A stretch of 64,000 nt of DNA from Diabrotica undecimpunctata (GCF_040954645.1 NC_092806.1:5084001-5148000), one strand, 5' to 3'; positions 24,291 through 36,560 are shown, counted from the first letter of the stretch. Translations and numbers: made by a program. The notes: generated by a model not told the origin, from the sequence alone.

Positions 24291-24453
24291 GAGCATTTCG
24301 ACAATGCTCCTTTTAGTGCAGTCATTGAAGCGAAAAACACGGTCTTACCTCCGAATTTTTTTACTGTCAACCGATTTGCATGAAATTTTGGAATTAGGCT
24401 CATCTTACCTTTAACTTCAAAAGTGAAAATGATCTGAACTCCGCCTATTATTT

Positions 24454-24478
24454 TTAAGGGGTTTGAACAACCCCTTAA
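24454..24478. repeat. perfect 10-bp hairpin
   Basis: TTAAGGGGTT, loop TGAAC, AACCCCTTAA. It lies just inside the left arm of the 2.9-kb inverted-repeat unit. A rho-independent terminator is not expected here because the DNA is eukaryotic. Confidence 0.7.
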
Positions 24479-24589
24479 TGGAAAAATTGACATTCATTGA
24501 GCCATTTTATCGCAAGAAAACATGTCTCATAGTAAGTGGTAAAATTGTAAAGTATTTTCTAACACAATTACCTCATATTAAAATCATTT

Positions 24590-24890
24590 TTAACCAATTG
24601 AAAATCTTACAACCCTTGCAAACAACACCTAAATTGAAAAAATCACAAAAAAATACTTTGGTATGACACAAAAAGATGTAAGTATAGAGTGAGTAATATT
24701 TTATATTCTCTATAATAATTCTCAATTTTTTAACCCGCTTTCAACCCTTGAAAACTACCCCTTTATAAAAAATTGTTTTTTTTTTGATAAAATAAAAAGG
24801 ATTTAAATATTATTACACACACTCGAAAATGATTATCATATTTTTAAGCTTTTCTACCCTTAAAACTGCCCCTAAATTAAAACAGTAAAT
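24590..24890. repeat. three degenerate ~120-bp repeats
   Basis: The pattern of an AT-rich lead, then ACCCTT, a short A-rich gap, CCCCTWWA or a close variant, and AAA-rich DNA recurs near 24620, 24745 and 24860. Divergence is high, so the repeat was judged by eye only. Confidence 0.45.
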
Positions 24891-24917
24891 ATATATGATT
24901 ACATATTTAAAAATAAT

Positions 24918-25280
24918 TTAATTTAGAGTAAAAAATTGCCATATGTCGCAGTCGCTCTCACATTCAACATCTTTTGGCTGAATTGGAGGGCTATTTTGGC
25001 AGTTATCTCCACTGCACATTCCACAGGTACTATTACAAAACAGACCAACTCTTCTGCATCCGCAAGACGCTCCACGTCCTTTTTTGCAGTTGCAAAAAAT
25101 CATTTTCAGGAGTTCTTGTAGTGCGGGTGGATCTACAGACTTAAGTGGATTTAATAAACCGTCATTCATGACCCACCCCCAATCCGTTGGATGAATGTTT
25201 TTGTTGCCAAGCCAAATGGAGCACGCACAGCTGATCACCTGGCTTTTTCGTTGGCCCCTTCACTCAAATGTGTTATATAT
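24918..25280 (-). pseudogene. CxC cysteine-rich C-terminal fragment
   Basis: The open stretch reads WLGNKNIHPTDWGWVMND, then a Pro-containing linker (DPPALQELLKMIFCNC) and a cysteine-rich module. That module has CNCKKGRGASCGCRRVGLFC followed by CGMCSGDNCQN. The spacing of paired cysteines resembles the CxC/tesmin type of zinc-binding module. I have seen this tryptophan-plus-CxC ending on uncharacterised arthropod proteins associated with repeats; their function is not known to me. The upstream part is cut off near 25240-25280, and there is no Met start (the frame opens at GTG). It ends at the stop at 24918. It lies wholly inside the 24315-27246 inverted-repeat unit and may be its cargo or its former gene. 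Confidence 0.5.
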
Positions 25281-25440
25281 ACATATAAGAACGTTGGTAT
25301 GTATTCATGCCTATGTTTCCAAAATATATGAGCCATATTATGTATATATATATACACATTACAATAGTTTTGGGTCTCTATTATACTGCGTACTTTCACA
25401 TTGCTCCAAATATTCACACTCCAAAATTTTCAGTTACTAA

Positions 25441-27139
25441 GTAGAAAAAAATATGATAAGTTTTTGGACCATAACTCCTTCAATTTTCATGCTATCACAA
25501 TTTATAAAAAACCATTGTAAAGGTAATTAAGAGCTACAACATCCTTTATTGCAACATATAGTAAAAAACCTTTTTCTAAACCGGTGAATGGTTAAAGGGC
25601 TTAAGAGAGGCTGTGATTGCGCTGCCACGCGCTCTTTAAACAATCTACTACAAACTACAACAATGAAGGTAAATAATTGTATACTAATATTTCATTATCG
25701 TAAACTATGATTGATTGATTAATTGTTAGATTGACACAAAAGTTGAGAAACTGAGTTTATAGGTTATGTCATACTATTGACAAATGTTGATAGTGTTAAG
25801 TAAATTATTAGTTTAAATCACTCTGCAATCAACCGTAATTCAGTCGATTGAGAAGAAACAGCGCGTATTGCTAGTCAAACATTTAAAATAACAAATTATA
25901 ACTTCTAACCTGTCAAAACAGGGCGACCAAACAAACGAACTAAACCGACCAATCACCACGCGTAGTTATAATTTAACTGTGTTTAGCAAGAATTTCAAAT
26001 TCCAATTTTAGTAAATGTTTTAATTTTCAACTTTACCATTTACATTTACAAATTTTAATTAATTTCAAATTTATTTAGCAAAAATTTGAACCTTCGATCT
26101 GAATAAGTGTTTTGATTTTCAAATTGATTCTTTAAAATTAAAAATATTAAAATATATATAATCAGAAGTGAACGTCACATAACATTATCTGTACTTATTA
26201 TTATTTAATATGTAGGCAAATACATGTGACCATACTTGGTAGACACAATTGGAAATAGTAATTTTTTATAACTGAAAAAAAAATAAATATATAAAATACT
26301 GGTAGCAAACAATAACTTCAATGATCGATATCTCCGCAACTAATTGATATATCGAAAAAATTTTCAAATAAATTTTGTAGAAAATAATAAGATCAATAAT
26401 ATAATATAAAATAAATAATATATAAAAATATAATATATAAAATATAAATAATATATAAAATAATAATATAATAATATATAATATATAAAATAATATATAA
26501 AAAAGACGATGTCACGTAAAATCTTCGCCCGTAAAACCGACTTTACAGGCAACCGACTTTTTTGAAAAATATGTGTCCTGAAGCAGCCAAACTGATACAA
26601 TCTATCAAACTCTTCATAATAAAGTTAATTCTAGGCGGAATACGATTAATTTTAATTTTGGTGGAAATGGCACTCATGAAACCCATTGATTTAAAAGAAA
26701 AAACATTAGATGCTCCTCTTATTTGCAATACAGCTCACTTATTTTACTTGCAAAAGACTTTTAATAGTGCTCATTTTAAAGCTTATTTCAAGCACTACAA
26801 AACCCTTTTTTATTAGAATGTCTAAAATGCATCTGCTCGCCGCTAGATGGCATTGGCCACATCGATTAAATTTCAGACAAAATAAAAAACGGCTTTGATC
26901 TTTAATATCTAGCTTAATATTGCACTTAGAATACTTTATAAAAAACCGTTTAAACCAAAATACAGTTTTGTTTTTTATAACATTTTCGATAAAACGTATA
27001 TATTTGCAAAAAACCGATGAAAAACGTGAAAAAATTGCGAATTTTCAATTGCCAATAACTTGAAAAGTATCGGATTTTTCGAAAAACTTTATAGATGATT
27101 TTTTGCTTAAAATTAGGCCTTCTATCGATATCCGTCGCC
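25441..27139. other. non-coding interior of inverted-repeat unit
   Basis: AT-rich DNA, including a TATAAAATAA-rich tract at about 26390-26505. ORFs of 60-84 codons on both strands have no motifs. No transposase signature was found. Confidence 0.5.
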
Positions 27140-28269
27140 ATTTTGAAAAAAAAGTTAAGGGTAAGATGAACCTAATTCCAAAATTGTATGCAATTCGGTT
27201 CGCAGTAAAAAAATTCGAAGCAATAAAATACTTCAATGACTGCACTATTTATTTTAGTTTTATAGTCACCGACTGAACTTTTTAACGTAAACGTAGCGTA
27301 AAATAATATTTTAACTTTCTTGTGTTATTTTATGCGGTGCTGATTTTGGCTACCACCGCAAATAATGATATGTACCACCGGTGCTACATGTACCACAAGT
27401 TAAGAACCGCTGCCTAAGATCTATCTTTCGCTCTTTATATATTTTTGCTCTGGTCTGGCTCTTTATCTCTTCTCATTCTCCTGTAGCTTTTATAAATGTG
27501 TCCTTTATTGAAATAGTTTTTATGACCATGCAAGCGCCGAGCTCTACAAATCTTGTTAATTTGAAGGTAGAGCTTAGATTTATGCAACTCAGTCATTTGA
27601 ATTTCTAATAAATCATCTTTTAATCTGGTCGAAACGGAATTCCGCGTAAATTTTTGTCCACGGGGACACATAAATTAATTAAAATATCTCTAATTTCGGG
27701 TTTTAATTCGAGATAGAGATTTTGCTGGTTGTAAAATTAATCGGTTATATGAAGATAAGCTTCTGGAATATGTAACCCATGCACACCGGTCGTTATTTAC
27801 GATAAAATCCAGAGAACATCCCCGAATATTACTTGCGCCATAAAACGTACTCGATATACCTGTGATAATGCGAGAGGTAAACGGTAAATTCAACGGATAA
27901 ATTATTACAAATTTCGATACAAATAAGAATTATTGTACTGCGTTTATTATGTGATATATTGTTCGCAAATACGTGTTGGTGGTAAAGGAAATTATCATTA
28001 AAAAATCGTTAAAAATTTGTATTGTACCTAGAGGTGACTTAGGAGTAGAGACACAACACAAAAACTAGTAATTTTTCAAAACAGGAGTTTAAAGTTTGTG
28101 TGCCAATAATTTTGTCTTATTTGCTTTACTACATGGATTGGGATTTTTGGAAAAAATAAATTTTGGTGTATTTGAGAGGGCGGTAGGTAGTTTTTAATGA
28201 ATTGTAAAAAGACTTTTAAATTAAACCCTCATTTTGAGTTGTGCCACTATTGCAGATCAACATTTTGTC

Positions 28270-29985
28270 TTTCAAGACTAATTAAGGCAAAGACTGAATT
28301 TATGATTGGCAGGGATAACCAGACTCATGAACTGAAGAGAAGAATCGGCCTTGGGTGGGCAGCATTTGGAAAACTGAGAGAAACTTTTAAAAGTGAGCTG
28401 CCCACATGCCTAAAGAGAAAGGTATTTGATCAGTGCGTCCTTCCAGTCTTGACGTACGGAGCAGAAACACTTACCTTAACAAAAGCAGCAACTACCAAAC
28501 TGAGAGTCACGCAGAGAAGAATGGAGCGGTCTATGTTAGAAATAACTCTGCGAGACAGAATAACCAACGAAGACATCAGGAGAAGAACCGGAGTGACTGA
28601 CATCATCGAGAAGATAGTCAGACTAAAATGGAGATGGGCAGGACACATAGCCAGAATGACAGATGGGCGATGGACAAAGAGGTTATTGGAATGGAGGCCA
28701 AGGGAAGACAAGAGAAGCGTCGGTCGACCACCTACAAGTGTAACCGTTTCAAAAGACTTAAAAGAAAATCATTATAAATTTCAATAATTTTTTTTAAATA
28801 AAACTTCTAACCCCATCTATCTGTCAAGTACCTACTTGTAGCCGACTCAAGGATTCTTCTGTAATTCCCAAATATCTCCGGTAGATGAGCCTATTCATCA
28901 ACTTGTCACTCACGCCCAATTTCCAGAGAGCGCAAGAATAGCGTTTCGCTCTTTTCTGTTAAGACCGTCCAACCGTTAAGACGTGTTTCCAAAGTGGGTC
29001 TCAATTCAGAGGTGAGCTAATAAATCCTTTTCTTGTCCATATTTCAGATAGATATTTATTTTTTTAGACCCTTATTGGAGAGGCTATAATACTGATATTA
29101 TATTTCTAATACTCGTCGCAAGATAGTATTGCTATGGAGTTATTCCAGATCATGGCCCAGTAGCAGTATCTTTTTATGGAATACCTAACCCCTCTTATCT
29201 AGGATGGTGGTGATTTGATATAGTACGTAGCTGAATTAATGGTTTATTTGGTGACTGATTAAATAAGAAGAGAAACAGAGCAGATTAAGGTTGTACCAAT
29301 TTTTATTATACCTACTTTCAAGACAACAGAAATGATTATGAACTCAAAAAAAAAATGAAAATATAGTGAAGTGTTCTAATTTAATTTAAAGGTTTATTTT
29401 CTTCATTGTTCCTAGTTGATAAATAACTATATTATTTTCAATGTAAACAAATTTCGAAATTTGGGGTTAATATATATATACATTCATTTTCTTTATAACC
29501 AATTCTTAATTTAATACGATACAAAGATTTTTTGTTTATGATAATGTTAACATAAAATAATATTTTGGAATCCCTTTGGGATGACGTAACTTTTAATGTT
29601 TTCTTTTTGTTCATTACTAAGAAATAATAAAGAATAGTTTTCTCGTAAACTTTCAATAAATCTTAATTTTTTTTTGCTTTTCCCCTTCGAGGATAAACCA
29701 GGGGTGGCGTCCAATAATAAATTATAATTTCATATTATCTAATTGTGCTTGAATTTAAGATACGATATAGTTTCTATATGTTTAAGAAAACCCCGTCCAA
29801 TTCTCTTCGACAGTGAGCGATTCAGGCCTTGTATATATCATTGTAGCACGGCAAGTGTTACACAAGATGGACTGACGATTTAAGAAGACTCGATAAAAAC
29901 TGGATAAGAGCGGCGCAAGGGTTGGAAACATGAGGAAGAAGCCTATGTTCAGCAGTGGACTCTTGAGGCTGGATGATGATGAAGG
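28270..29985 (+). mobile_element. RTE LINE 3' half split by a solo-LTR-like insert
   Basis: C-terminal part of an RTE-type protein: IGRDNQTHELKRRIGLGWAAF, KRKVFDQCVLPVLTYGAETL, RRMERSMLEITLRDRI, LKWRWAGHIARM and RSVGRPPT. It stops at 28738 and resumes at 29867 with RWTDDLRRLDKNWIRAAQG, exactly in frame once the insert and one CAAG are removed. The 3' end is CAGCAGTGGACTCTTGAGGC with a GATGATGATGAA tail near 29968-29981. The copy is 5' truncated, with no RT core. The last residues (after AAQG) are frameshifted. Confidence 0.82.
28739..29862. mobile_element. solo-LTR-like insertion (TG...CA, 4-bp TSD)
   Basis: A 1,124-bp insert starting TGTAAC and ending GTTACA, flanked by CAAG at 28735-28738 and 29863-29866. 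TG...CA ends with short inverted tips and a 4-bp duplication are what LTR-retrotransposon ends show. There is no coding sequence inside, which suits a solo LTR left by recombination between two LTRs. AATAAA-type signals occur near the right end (29652). Orientation is not fixed. A non-autonomous DNA element is the alternative, since tips of six bases are weak evidence. Confidence 0.55.
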
Positions 29986-30124
29986 CAAAGACAAGACTGG
30001 CATTTTTGTTTGTTATTCCTATCAACTGAAATAAATAAGAAAATGTGTTTATTAACAATTAAGTATAAGAAGAACCAAATAAAAATGTATAGGTATATTA
30101 ATAATAACAGGAAAAGTTATGATT

Positions 30125-31840
30125 TACAATGCTTTAAATATCGGTAGAAATCTGCTAAATTGGTGGAATACTCTTGTCTTCACAAAGGCTAGTAAGGCTT
30201 TTTTCTTCTTTTCATTTATGGACAGGCTGTCAGTGTAAGCCTTTTCTAGTTCTATAATATCCATGCTTTCTGAACCTTTACTTGTTTTTTTCTTGGCGGT
30301 ATCAACTGATCTGTACTCCTCTTGTGCAAATGACGTTATAAAATAGTAGTGAGTACCAGAGCTTTTTTTACATGAATTTCACAAATATCGTTGAAATGAA
30401 AAGTACTTCCTTGGACGTATTCATTGAAAATTGTCGTTGTTTCAGTATTTAACCTTTTCAGGTCAAAAAAATCATTATGACATAATTTGGGTACTTCTAA
30501 TAGTTGTTTGCAACGAGCAGTTCGGATTAGTATACCTTTTAAAGCTTTAGCGATATTTCTTTCTATTAAAGAGTGGTAGCTGCCACCCTCATTTTAAATA
30601 AGGCCGACAACTAAATAGCGATGAGTTATAGAAGAAATTTTGAAATGGTGTACAGCGTACTGATACATTGAAATTAGGTACTTGTTTTTTCCTTGGCCAC
30701 CACAATTGTCTGAGTAAAATATGAATTTTAAATCGTCAGAATCGGTTTTTAGAGATGTTTTTTCCAAATACATCAGTAGGCACGAACCAATTTCGATGGT
30801 ACTTTTACTACCTTCTCCTTCGTGCCAATCATAGCTGTGCACATTTTCCAGTCCCTTTTTCTGAAGTTGACATATAGGGGACTGATATGTTGATAGCTTA
30901 GATTTATAATAGAAAGCGGAAACGTCTCCTTTTAGTGGTGGTAGAGCAGCTTGTGGGTCAAAACAAGAACTTTTTGTAAGTTAGTTACATTCTCTTTGTC
31001 AAATGTTTTTACCTCCTGGCTTAAGTTTTTCGCCTTATAATGTTTATTATAAGCAGCTTCTAGGGCTATTTTTTCTTCACTGCTCGAATTTTTGTATTTT
31101 TCACAATACTGACATCTTTTCTAGAAGAAAAGAATGCATAGTTAAATATATAATTAAAAAGTTTACGATATAAACCAATTTTTACAAATTCATCATTGTC
31201 TCTTTGGCAATCAGCTTTATAATCATTGTACAGATCTGTCAATGTTTTGCATCCCTCTATATATTTTTTTGGGGTACTACTTCGACAATAGTGGCTCTCC
31301 ATTATCGGAATTGAAGAAAGGTGTTTACGGACCATGTTCATAGTTTCGTTACAAAATGTTTTATGCATGCTATGTTTACCTCTTTGATCGTTGCTTATAA
31401 AGCCACTTTCCGTCTTCCCAACCATAGCTTGATGTGTTACCTTTATCTGCATATCGATATGTTGGTTTAATTGTAGACATGGATCTGAGACTATAACTTA
31501 ATTGTTCATTTGTATTTCCCATTGACCAATATTTTTCCAAGTTCTGTGTTCTTTCTTAGAACGTAAATTTTTCATCACATTTCAGTCTATATGGATTGCA
31601 AGATGCACCTAAACTGCGAGCCTGTACAGGATTAACATTAACATTGGTGTATTTTTGGGAGATTATCATCAGAGACAGTACGTTACTCCTACTCGAGATA
31701 GGATTAATTCCCTTCTTTTCTGATAACCCTTTTAATCTGATAATTTTAAAAACATATTTAATGTGACACAACTCCAAAATTCTCACTGATACAGTTTGAA
31801 AATATCTCAAATTGTCTGCTATGGTGACACAACTCAAAAG
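30125..31840 (-). pseudogene. DDE transposase remnant, second member of the group
   Basis: Reading the minus strand: 31452-31066 has GFISNDQRGKHSMHKTF, IPIMESHYCRSSTPKKYIEG and LTDLYNDYK, then the Cys-pair segment CQYCEKYKNSSSEEKIALE near 31100-31050. Near 30840-30600 come WHEGEGSKSTIEIGSCLLMYL and FIFYSDNCGGQGKNKYL, the latter a catalytic-type Asp segment. The C-terminus near 30250-30125 has ESMDIIELEKAYTDSL and ADFYRYLK. Several frameshifts separate the blocks. The domain order parallels the transposase at 9500-11658, with the W.E..G..S.EI motif in common, so both belong to one DDE group. It is an immobile remnant, and I did not find clean terminal repeats. Confidence 0.65.
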
Positions 31841-32110
31841 TGCCGGTATTGCATAAAACTTGATATCGACAGGGTTCGACTTCTACTGCACAACTAAAAA
31901 GGGCCAGCACTGCAAGATACAATTTATCTCAACCGACAATACGTCATAGCGACACAAGTGAAATCCAGCGGACATTATTGCTATTATTATTGTGCCAGTT
32001 TTGCAGGTCATAAATAAGGTTTTTTCAGGTCCTCTGATCATGTTAACTCTGTAACTCTGATGTTAATTTTGTCAAGTTTTGAGTTAAGCCACTATTGCAT
32101 ACAGCCACGA
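31766..32110. repeat. degenerate ~60-64-bp tandem repeats
   Basis: The segment GACACAACTC or a close variant recurs with CACAA starts at 31768, 31828, 31889 and 31953, giving spacings of 60, 61 and 64 bases. GCCGGTATTGCATA, GCCAGCACTGCA and, further on, GCCACTATTGCATA also recur. The repeats lie just outside the N-terminal side of the DDE remnant, so they may be subterminal repeats of that element. Confidence 0.55.
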
Positions 32111-33702
32111 AATATTAAGTTAGTGATGGATGCACGATAGCTTGATCAAATAAAACAAAAGCCAAATGTTATTTGGGACAGGTTGGAACAAATTTTATAT
32201 CAAAGTTTAGGTAAAAATAAAAAAATATTTTCAAGAAAATATATTATTTATATAACGGAATCATTGTTTAAATAATGAAAAATGGATCATTTTTGCACAC
32301 AATTTATACTTTTTTAACTGTCACTCGTCCGCCACTCAGCTGTCCTCAAGTGCGGAAAAGTAATGTATACGATTAATCCTGTAATATGCCCGTATAGTTT
32401 GTCCATATTTCCGATCACGAGCAAAATCCGACTCCAGCTCTCCATCTAGTAGTTAATATAGAAAATATCACATTAGACAACATTTTTGACTCGAGTGTAT
32501 AAAATAAGGTAAAATTTGTACAGACTTTTATTGGGCCCAATGATCCAAATTTTTAATAATATTTTTCATATAAAGATGAATATTTAAAAAATTTATTAAA
32601 ACAAGCAAATGAAACATTTTAAATTTGATTTTTCGTTAGCTTGATGTACGTTATTCCTCATACATCAAATAAGATCAGTAAAAAATAAATAAGCAACGAA
32701 CCAACAAAATTCCCCGAAGTCATATTTCCTTTTTCCTTTTCACTGCAACTTTCACATAGAATTTTATAGCTGATCGGTTATTCGTATAGAGCGTCATAAT
32801 TGGCTACCTTTTAAGACTTTTTGGATAAAACGAGATTCCATGATAGAGTCGGTACTTTACGATCGCTATTTTAAAATTCTTAATATCAGAAATACTCGTA
32901 AAATCGCACGGAACTCACCTACTTTAAAAACTTTATGCCTCTATCTTTCCAGGTTGTTTGTAAAAATTTTATCTATGAAAGAAGTAGGAGAAAGACAATA
33001 TAAAAGCTTGAAATTAACATTTCAAGAACAATGGAATTCTGTTAACAAGTAAGTAATTGTCCGATATTAATGAGGGCAATAAAACGGCAATTCTAAATAC
33101 AATATATAATATGTATGTAATAAATGTTCGGATTATCCTTTTTTCAATTGCGTGGAGCACGAATAATCAATCGATGAGTTACTGTAATCGACAAACTATA
33201 TCTAGTTTTCTTATTATACGAGTGTATTATCGAGCATTGACTGGATTATATTCCCTTTTTCCCCACTCTTTGAACAATATACAAGAGGAGTTGTTTAAAG
33301 TAATGAATATGTAGATTGTAAATGTACATTACAAATCTGCGAGTCGTTTTCAAACGACGTCCCAACCATTTCTATTGTTGTAAATTCTCTTTGAACGTCA
33401 TTAGAGGATAATCAACGGCAGACGGGAACGAGCTGAACTTGGAGGTTTGTTGACCAGTAATTTAAAAATTAATTAGTGGGGTTTATTTGGTGTGAATGTT
33501 TAAGGATTAGAACGTACAATGGATGGGTGAGGGATTATAAATACCTGGATTTCAAAATGGGGGTCTTAAATGCTTTAAGTGATTCACATGGTTTTTGAGA
33601 ATTAAACAAAATAGAGCATTTTGAAAACTATATGAAATGCTTTTCAGATAATACTATCCACTTTAAATACCTTCTAATTTTTAGGAAAAGCACAAGAACA
33701 CT
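32111..33702. other. no gene seen
   Basis: ORFs at 32840-33052 and 33057-33314 lack motifs and have no family resemblance that I can see. No clear repeats. Confidence 0.55.
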
Positions 33703-34335
33703 TCTTCTTCTTCTTCTCGTAGCACTACAACTCGGGGTGGGTTTTGGCTGATTGCACAACTTGCTTCCATCTTGAACGGTCGTCCATAATAGTTGGGTCA
33801 GTGGGTAGCCCCATTGTTCTTAGATCTGACCATATATTGTCTCTCCATCGCATTCGTGGATGTCCTAAGGGTCTTCTTCCTGTGGGGGGTTTCTCCCATA
33901 TTAGCTTGGCAAGGCGGTTATTAGGGAGTCTATGGACATGACCAGCCCATCTTAGACCTTGGGATTTAATCTCTTGGACTATATCGCTCGCTCTATACAT
34001 CTGCTTGACCTCAGCATTTGTTCTCATTCGGTATTGGTTGCTATTAATGTCGTGAAAAGGCCCAAAGATTCTTCTGAGGTTTTCTTTTGAGGAAGTTTTC
34101 TTTCAGTTTCTTTGGTCAGGGTCCACGTCTCACACCCATACATGAGCACCGGTCTAATCACCGTTTTATATATTCTAATTTTTGAGGTTCGTGTTAGGCT
34201 TTTAGATCTGCCTGAATTCTTCCTTTAATCTTTTCCGCGATATCGTTATCTGCAGTGATTGTTGCTCCGAGATATTTAAAACTCTCCACTCTTTCAATGT
34301 TATATGGGTCTATTGTAACAGTTGTTAGGTGTAAG
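33703..34335 (-). mobile_element. RTE LINE 3'-end copy
   Basis: The GAA-type tail (TTC run on the plus strand at about 33702-33718) marks the 3' end. Minus-strand protein blocks are IDPYNIERVESFKYLGATIT, then RIYKTVIRPVLMYGCETWTL near 34170-34110. After a frameshift come GLRWAGHVHRLPNNRLAKLI and RRPLGHPRMRWRDNIWSDL, ending at KTHPEL near 33725. This is the thumb-to-C-terminus of an RTE-type RT. It is 5' truncated and abuts another antisense LINE at about 34340. Confidence 0.78.
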
Positions 34336-34339
34336 GCTG

Positions 34340-36560
34340 GCGGAGTTAAGTTTTGCACTGTTGTCTCCATGCTTTCCGGTCTTGTGTTAGATTTCGTGCA
34401 CTTTTCCATGTCAATCCTTTCTTCTCAACTTCTTTTTTGATTTCGTCTACCCACCTAACTCTTGGTCTTCCTCGTTTGTTTTTCCCTTGCACTCTCGTTC
34501 AAACACTCGTTTTGTTAATCTTTCATTCGACATTCTACACACGTGCCCGAACCATCTTAGTTGTCCCTCTACTATTTTTTCGTTTATTGGTTCTAGTTTT
34601 AGGTTTTGTCTGATTGTTTCGTTACGAATTTTGTCTGTCCTCTTTCTGTTTGCTATTTTCCTCAGGAACCTCACTTCCATAGCATTGACTCGAGATTTTT
34701 GTCTCCCAGTCAATGTCCATGACTCGCTATTATACATGATTGTAGGTCTAACTACTGATTTAATGACTGCCGTTTTTACCTTCTCCAATATTTCTTTTTT
34801 CCCCAAAAATGTTGTTTTCCTAGTGTTAAATAAGCTTCCTGTTCGTCCCATTCTCTCATTTATTTCCATGTCTTGTTTACCGTTTGATTCAATTATTACT
34901 CCTAGGTATTTAAAATGTTCCACTTGTTCTAGTTGTTTTCCGCTTAATTGTATTGCGTGTGTCTTTCTCTTATTTGAAATTATCATTGTTTTTGTTTTCT
35001 CTGTATTTATTTTCATATTTATGTTTAACAGTTCTTCTTCTAGGATTTCAAGGTTGTTCTGTAGGTCTTCTCTGTTTTCTGCTATCAAAACCATATCGTC
35101 TGCAAATAGTAGCTCTGATAGTTAAGTCTGTTTCATTTGCCAGTATCCTAATGTTAGTTTTCTCATTCTTCTCTTGGCTTTCTTTATTGCTTCATCCAGT
35201 ACCACTGAGAACAGTAGTGGGCTCAACACGTATCCCTGTTTGACGCCTTGACTTGTAGTAAATTCTTCGGATTTCTCGTTGTTGGTTATCACCGTATTTG
35301 TATTATTATTGTACATATCCTTTATTACATCAATTGTTATCCTGTCAACTCCTCTTTCCTTTAATGTCCTCCATACGTCCTTTCTTTGTATTCTGTCAAA
35401 CGCCTGTTCCAGATCAATAAAGCATATATGTATTTCTCTGTTTTTATTGATTACTTTCTCACTTACTTGTCTTATTGTGAATATGTGGTCTTGCATGCTT
35501 CTGTCCTTCGTGAATCCACATTATGTATCTTCCATAGTTGGTTCTATTTGGGTTTTTATTCTTGTTTCTATTATTCTTGCGAATACCTTCCCAGGAATAC
35601 TTGATATAGTAATACCTCGGTAATTATTACAATTTCTCTTGTCCTTTTTGTGTATTGGTAGTATAATGTCTTTCTTCCAGTCCTGTGGTATTTCTGCTCT
35701 CTTTATGATATCATTCATTAGTTCTTTCATGCTGTCCACTCCTATTCCCATGAATTTTATCATTTCCTGGGTGATATGATCCTTGCCGAGTGCTTTGCCT
35801 AATTTAACTCTTTCAATTGCCTTTTCTAGTCCCTCTGTTGTTATGGGTTCTACTTTTTGTTCTTCATTTATTTCTCGTATCTCCACTATGTTGTCTACGT
35901 CTGTATGAGTTAGATCTTTAAAATGTTCTCTCCATCTTTCCATTATTTGGTTTTCTTCTGTTATTACCTTTTCATTCTTGTCTTTTATATTCGGCATCAT
36001 GTGTTCTTTCTTTTGTCTGAGCTGTTTTAATGCGCCATAGAAGAGTTTTTGATTTTCTCTATAATTATTTGTCATTTTTAGTCCCAACTTTTCCCATGAC
36101 ATTTCTTTTTCTGCTTTCAGAGCTATTTTAACCTCTTTTCTTTTTTATTTATATGCCTCATAATCTTCAGGGCGGTTTGTACTTAGATATCACTTCCATT
36201 TTTCTTTTTTGTTCTTTACTTTCCTTCGTATTTCGTCCGTCCACCATTCAGTTCTCCTCATGCTATTATTTGCTATTTTTGTCTTCCCGCAAGTTTCCTC
36301 AGCAGCTATGATTAAGTTGGTCTTGAGATTTTCCCACTTTTCTTCTATACTTGCAGTTTTTGCCCTACCTTTCAAAACATTGTCTAATTTTTCTTGGAAT
36401 ATCTTCTTATATCTTTCTTCTTTTAATTTGTAGCTTTTTACTTTTTCATTTACTACCTTCCTCCTCTTTTCATCCTTTTCTGTTGCTGTTCTCATTCTCA
36501 TTATTACTAGATGATGATCACTGCCAATCTCTGAGCCTCTTTTCACTTTCGTGTTTTGGT
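34340..36560 (-). pseudogene. LINE endonuclease-RT, one frame with several stops
   Basis: From 36546 down to about 34450 the reading frame never shifts, but it is closed by at least four in-frame stops (36190, about 36145, 35521, 35122). It opens in the last part of the endonuclease (GSDHHLVIMRMR) and the linker (TEWWTDEIRRKVKNKKEKW). RT follows: LGKALGKDHITQEMIKFMG, YRGITISSIPGKVFARIIE, ICFIDLEQAFDRIQR with the first Asp, QGVKQGYVLSPLLFSVVLDE, and LLFADDMVLIAENRED. The C-terminal domain continues with EHFKYLGVIIESNG, MYNSESWTLTGRQ and LRWFGHVCRMSNERL. The protein end (RPRVRWVDEIKKEVEKK) is read from another frame near 34460-34360, so a frameshift lies near 34450. Confidence 0.83.

Larger units (their letters stand above)
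24315..27246. mobile_element. 2.9-kb inverted-repeat unit, unclassified
   Basis: The ends begin AGTGCAGTCATTGAAG and are inverted copies: 24315 to about 24425 on the left and about 27140-27246 on the right. They share TGGAATTAGG and TCATCTTACC blocks at roughly three positions in four. No target duplication is clear. The inside holds a CxC-type coding fragment on the minus strand, degenerate 120-bp repeats near the left end, a strong hairpin, and about 1.7 kb of AT-rich DNA without a recognisable transposase. It may be a non-autonomous DNA transposon or a degraded unit that captured the fragment. Confidence 0.5.

Noticed and set aside
34487..35125. 212-codon plus-strand ORF
   Set aside because: It is the antisense shadow of the LINE coding strand; the minus frame carries RT motifs.
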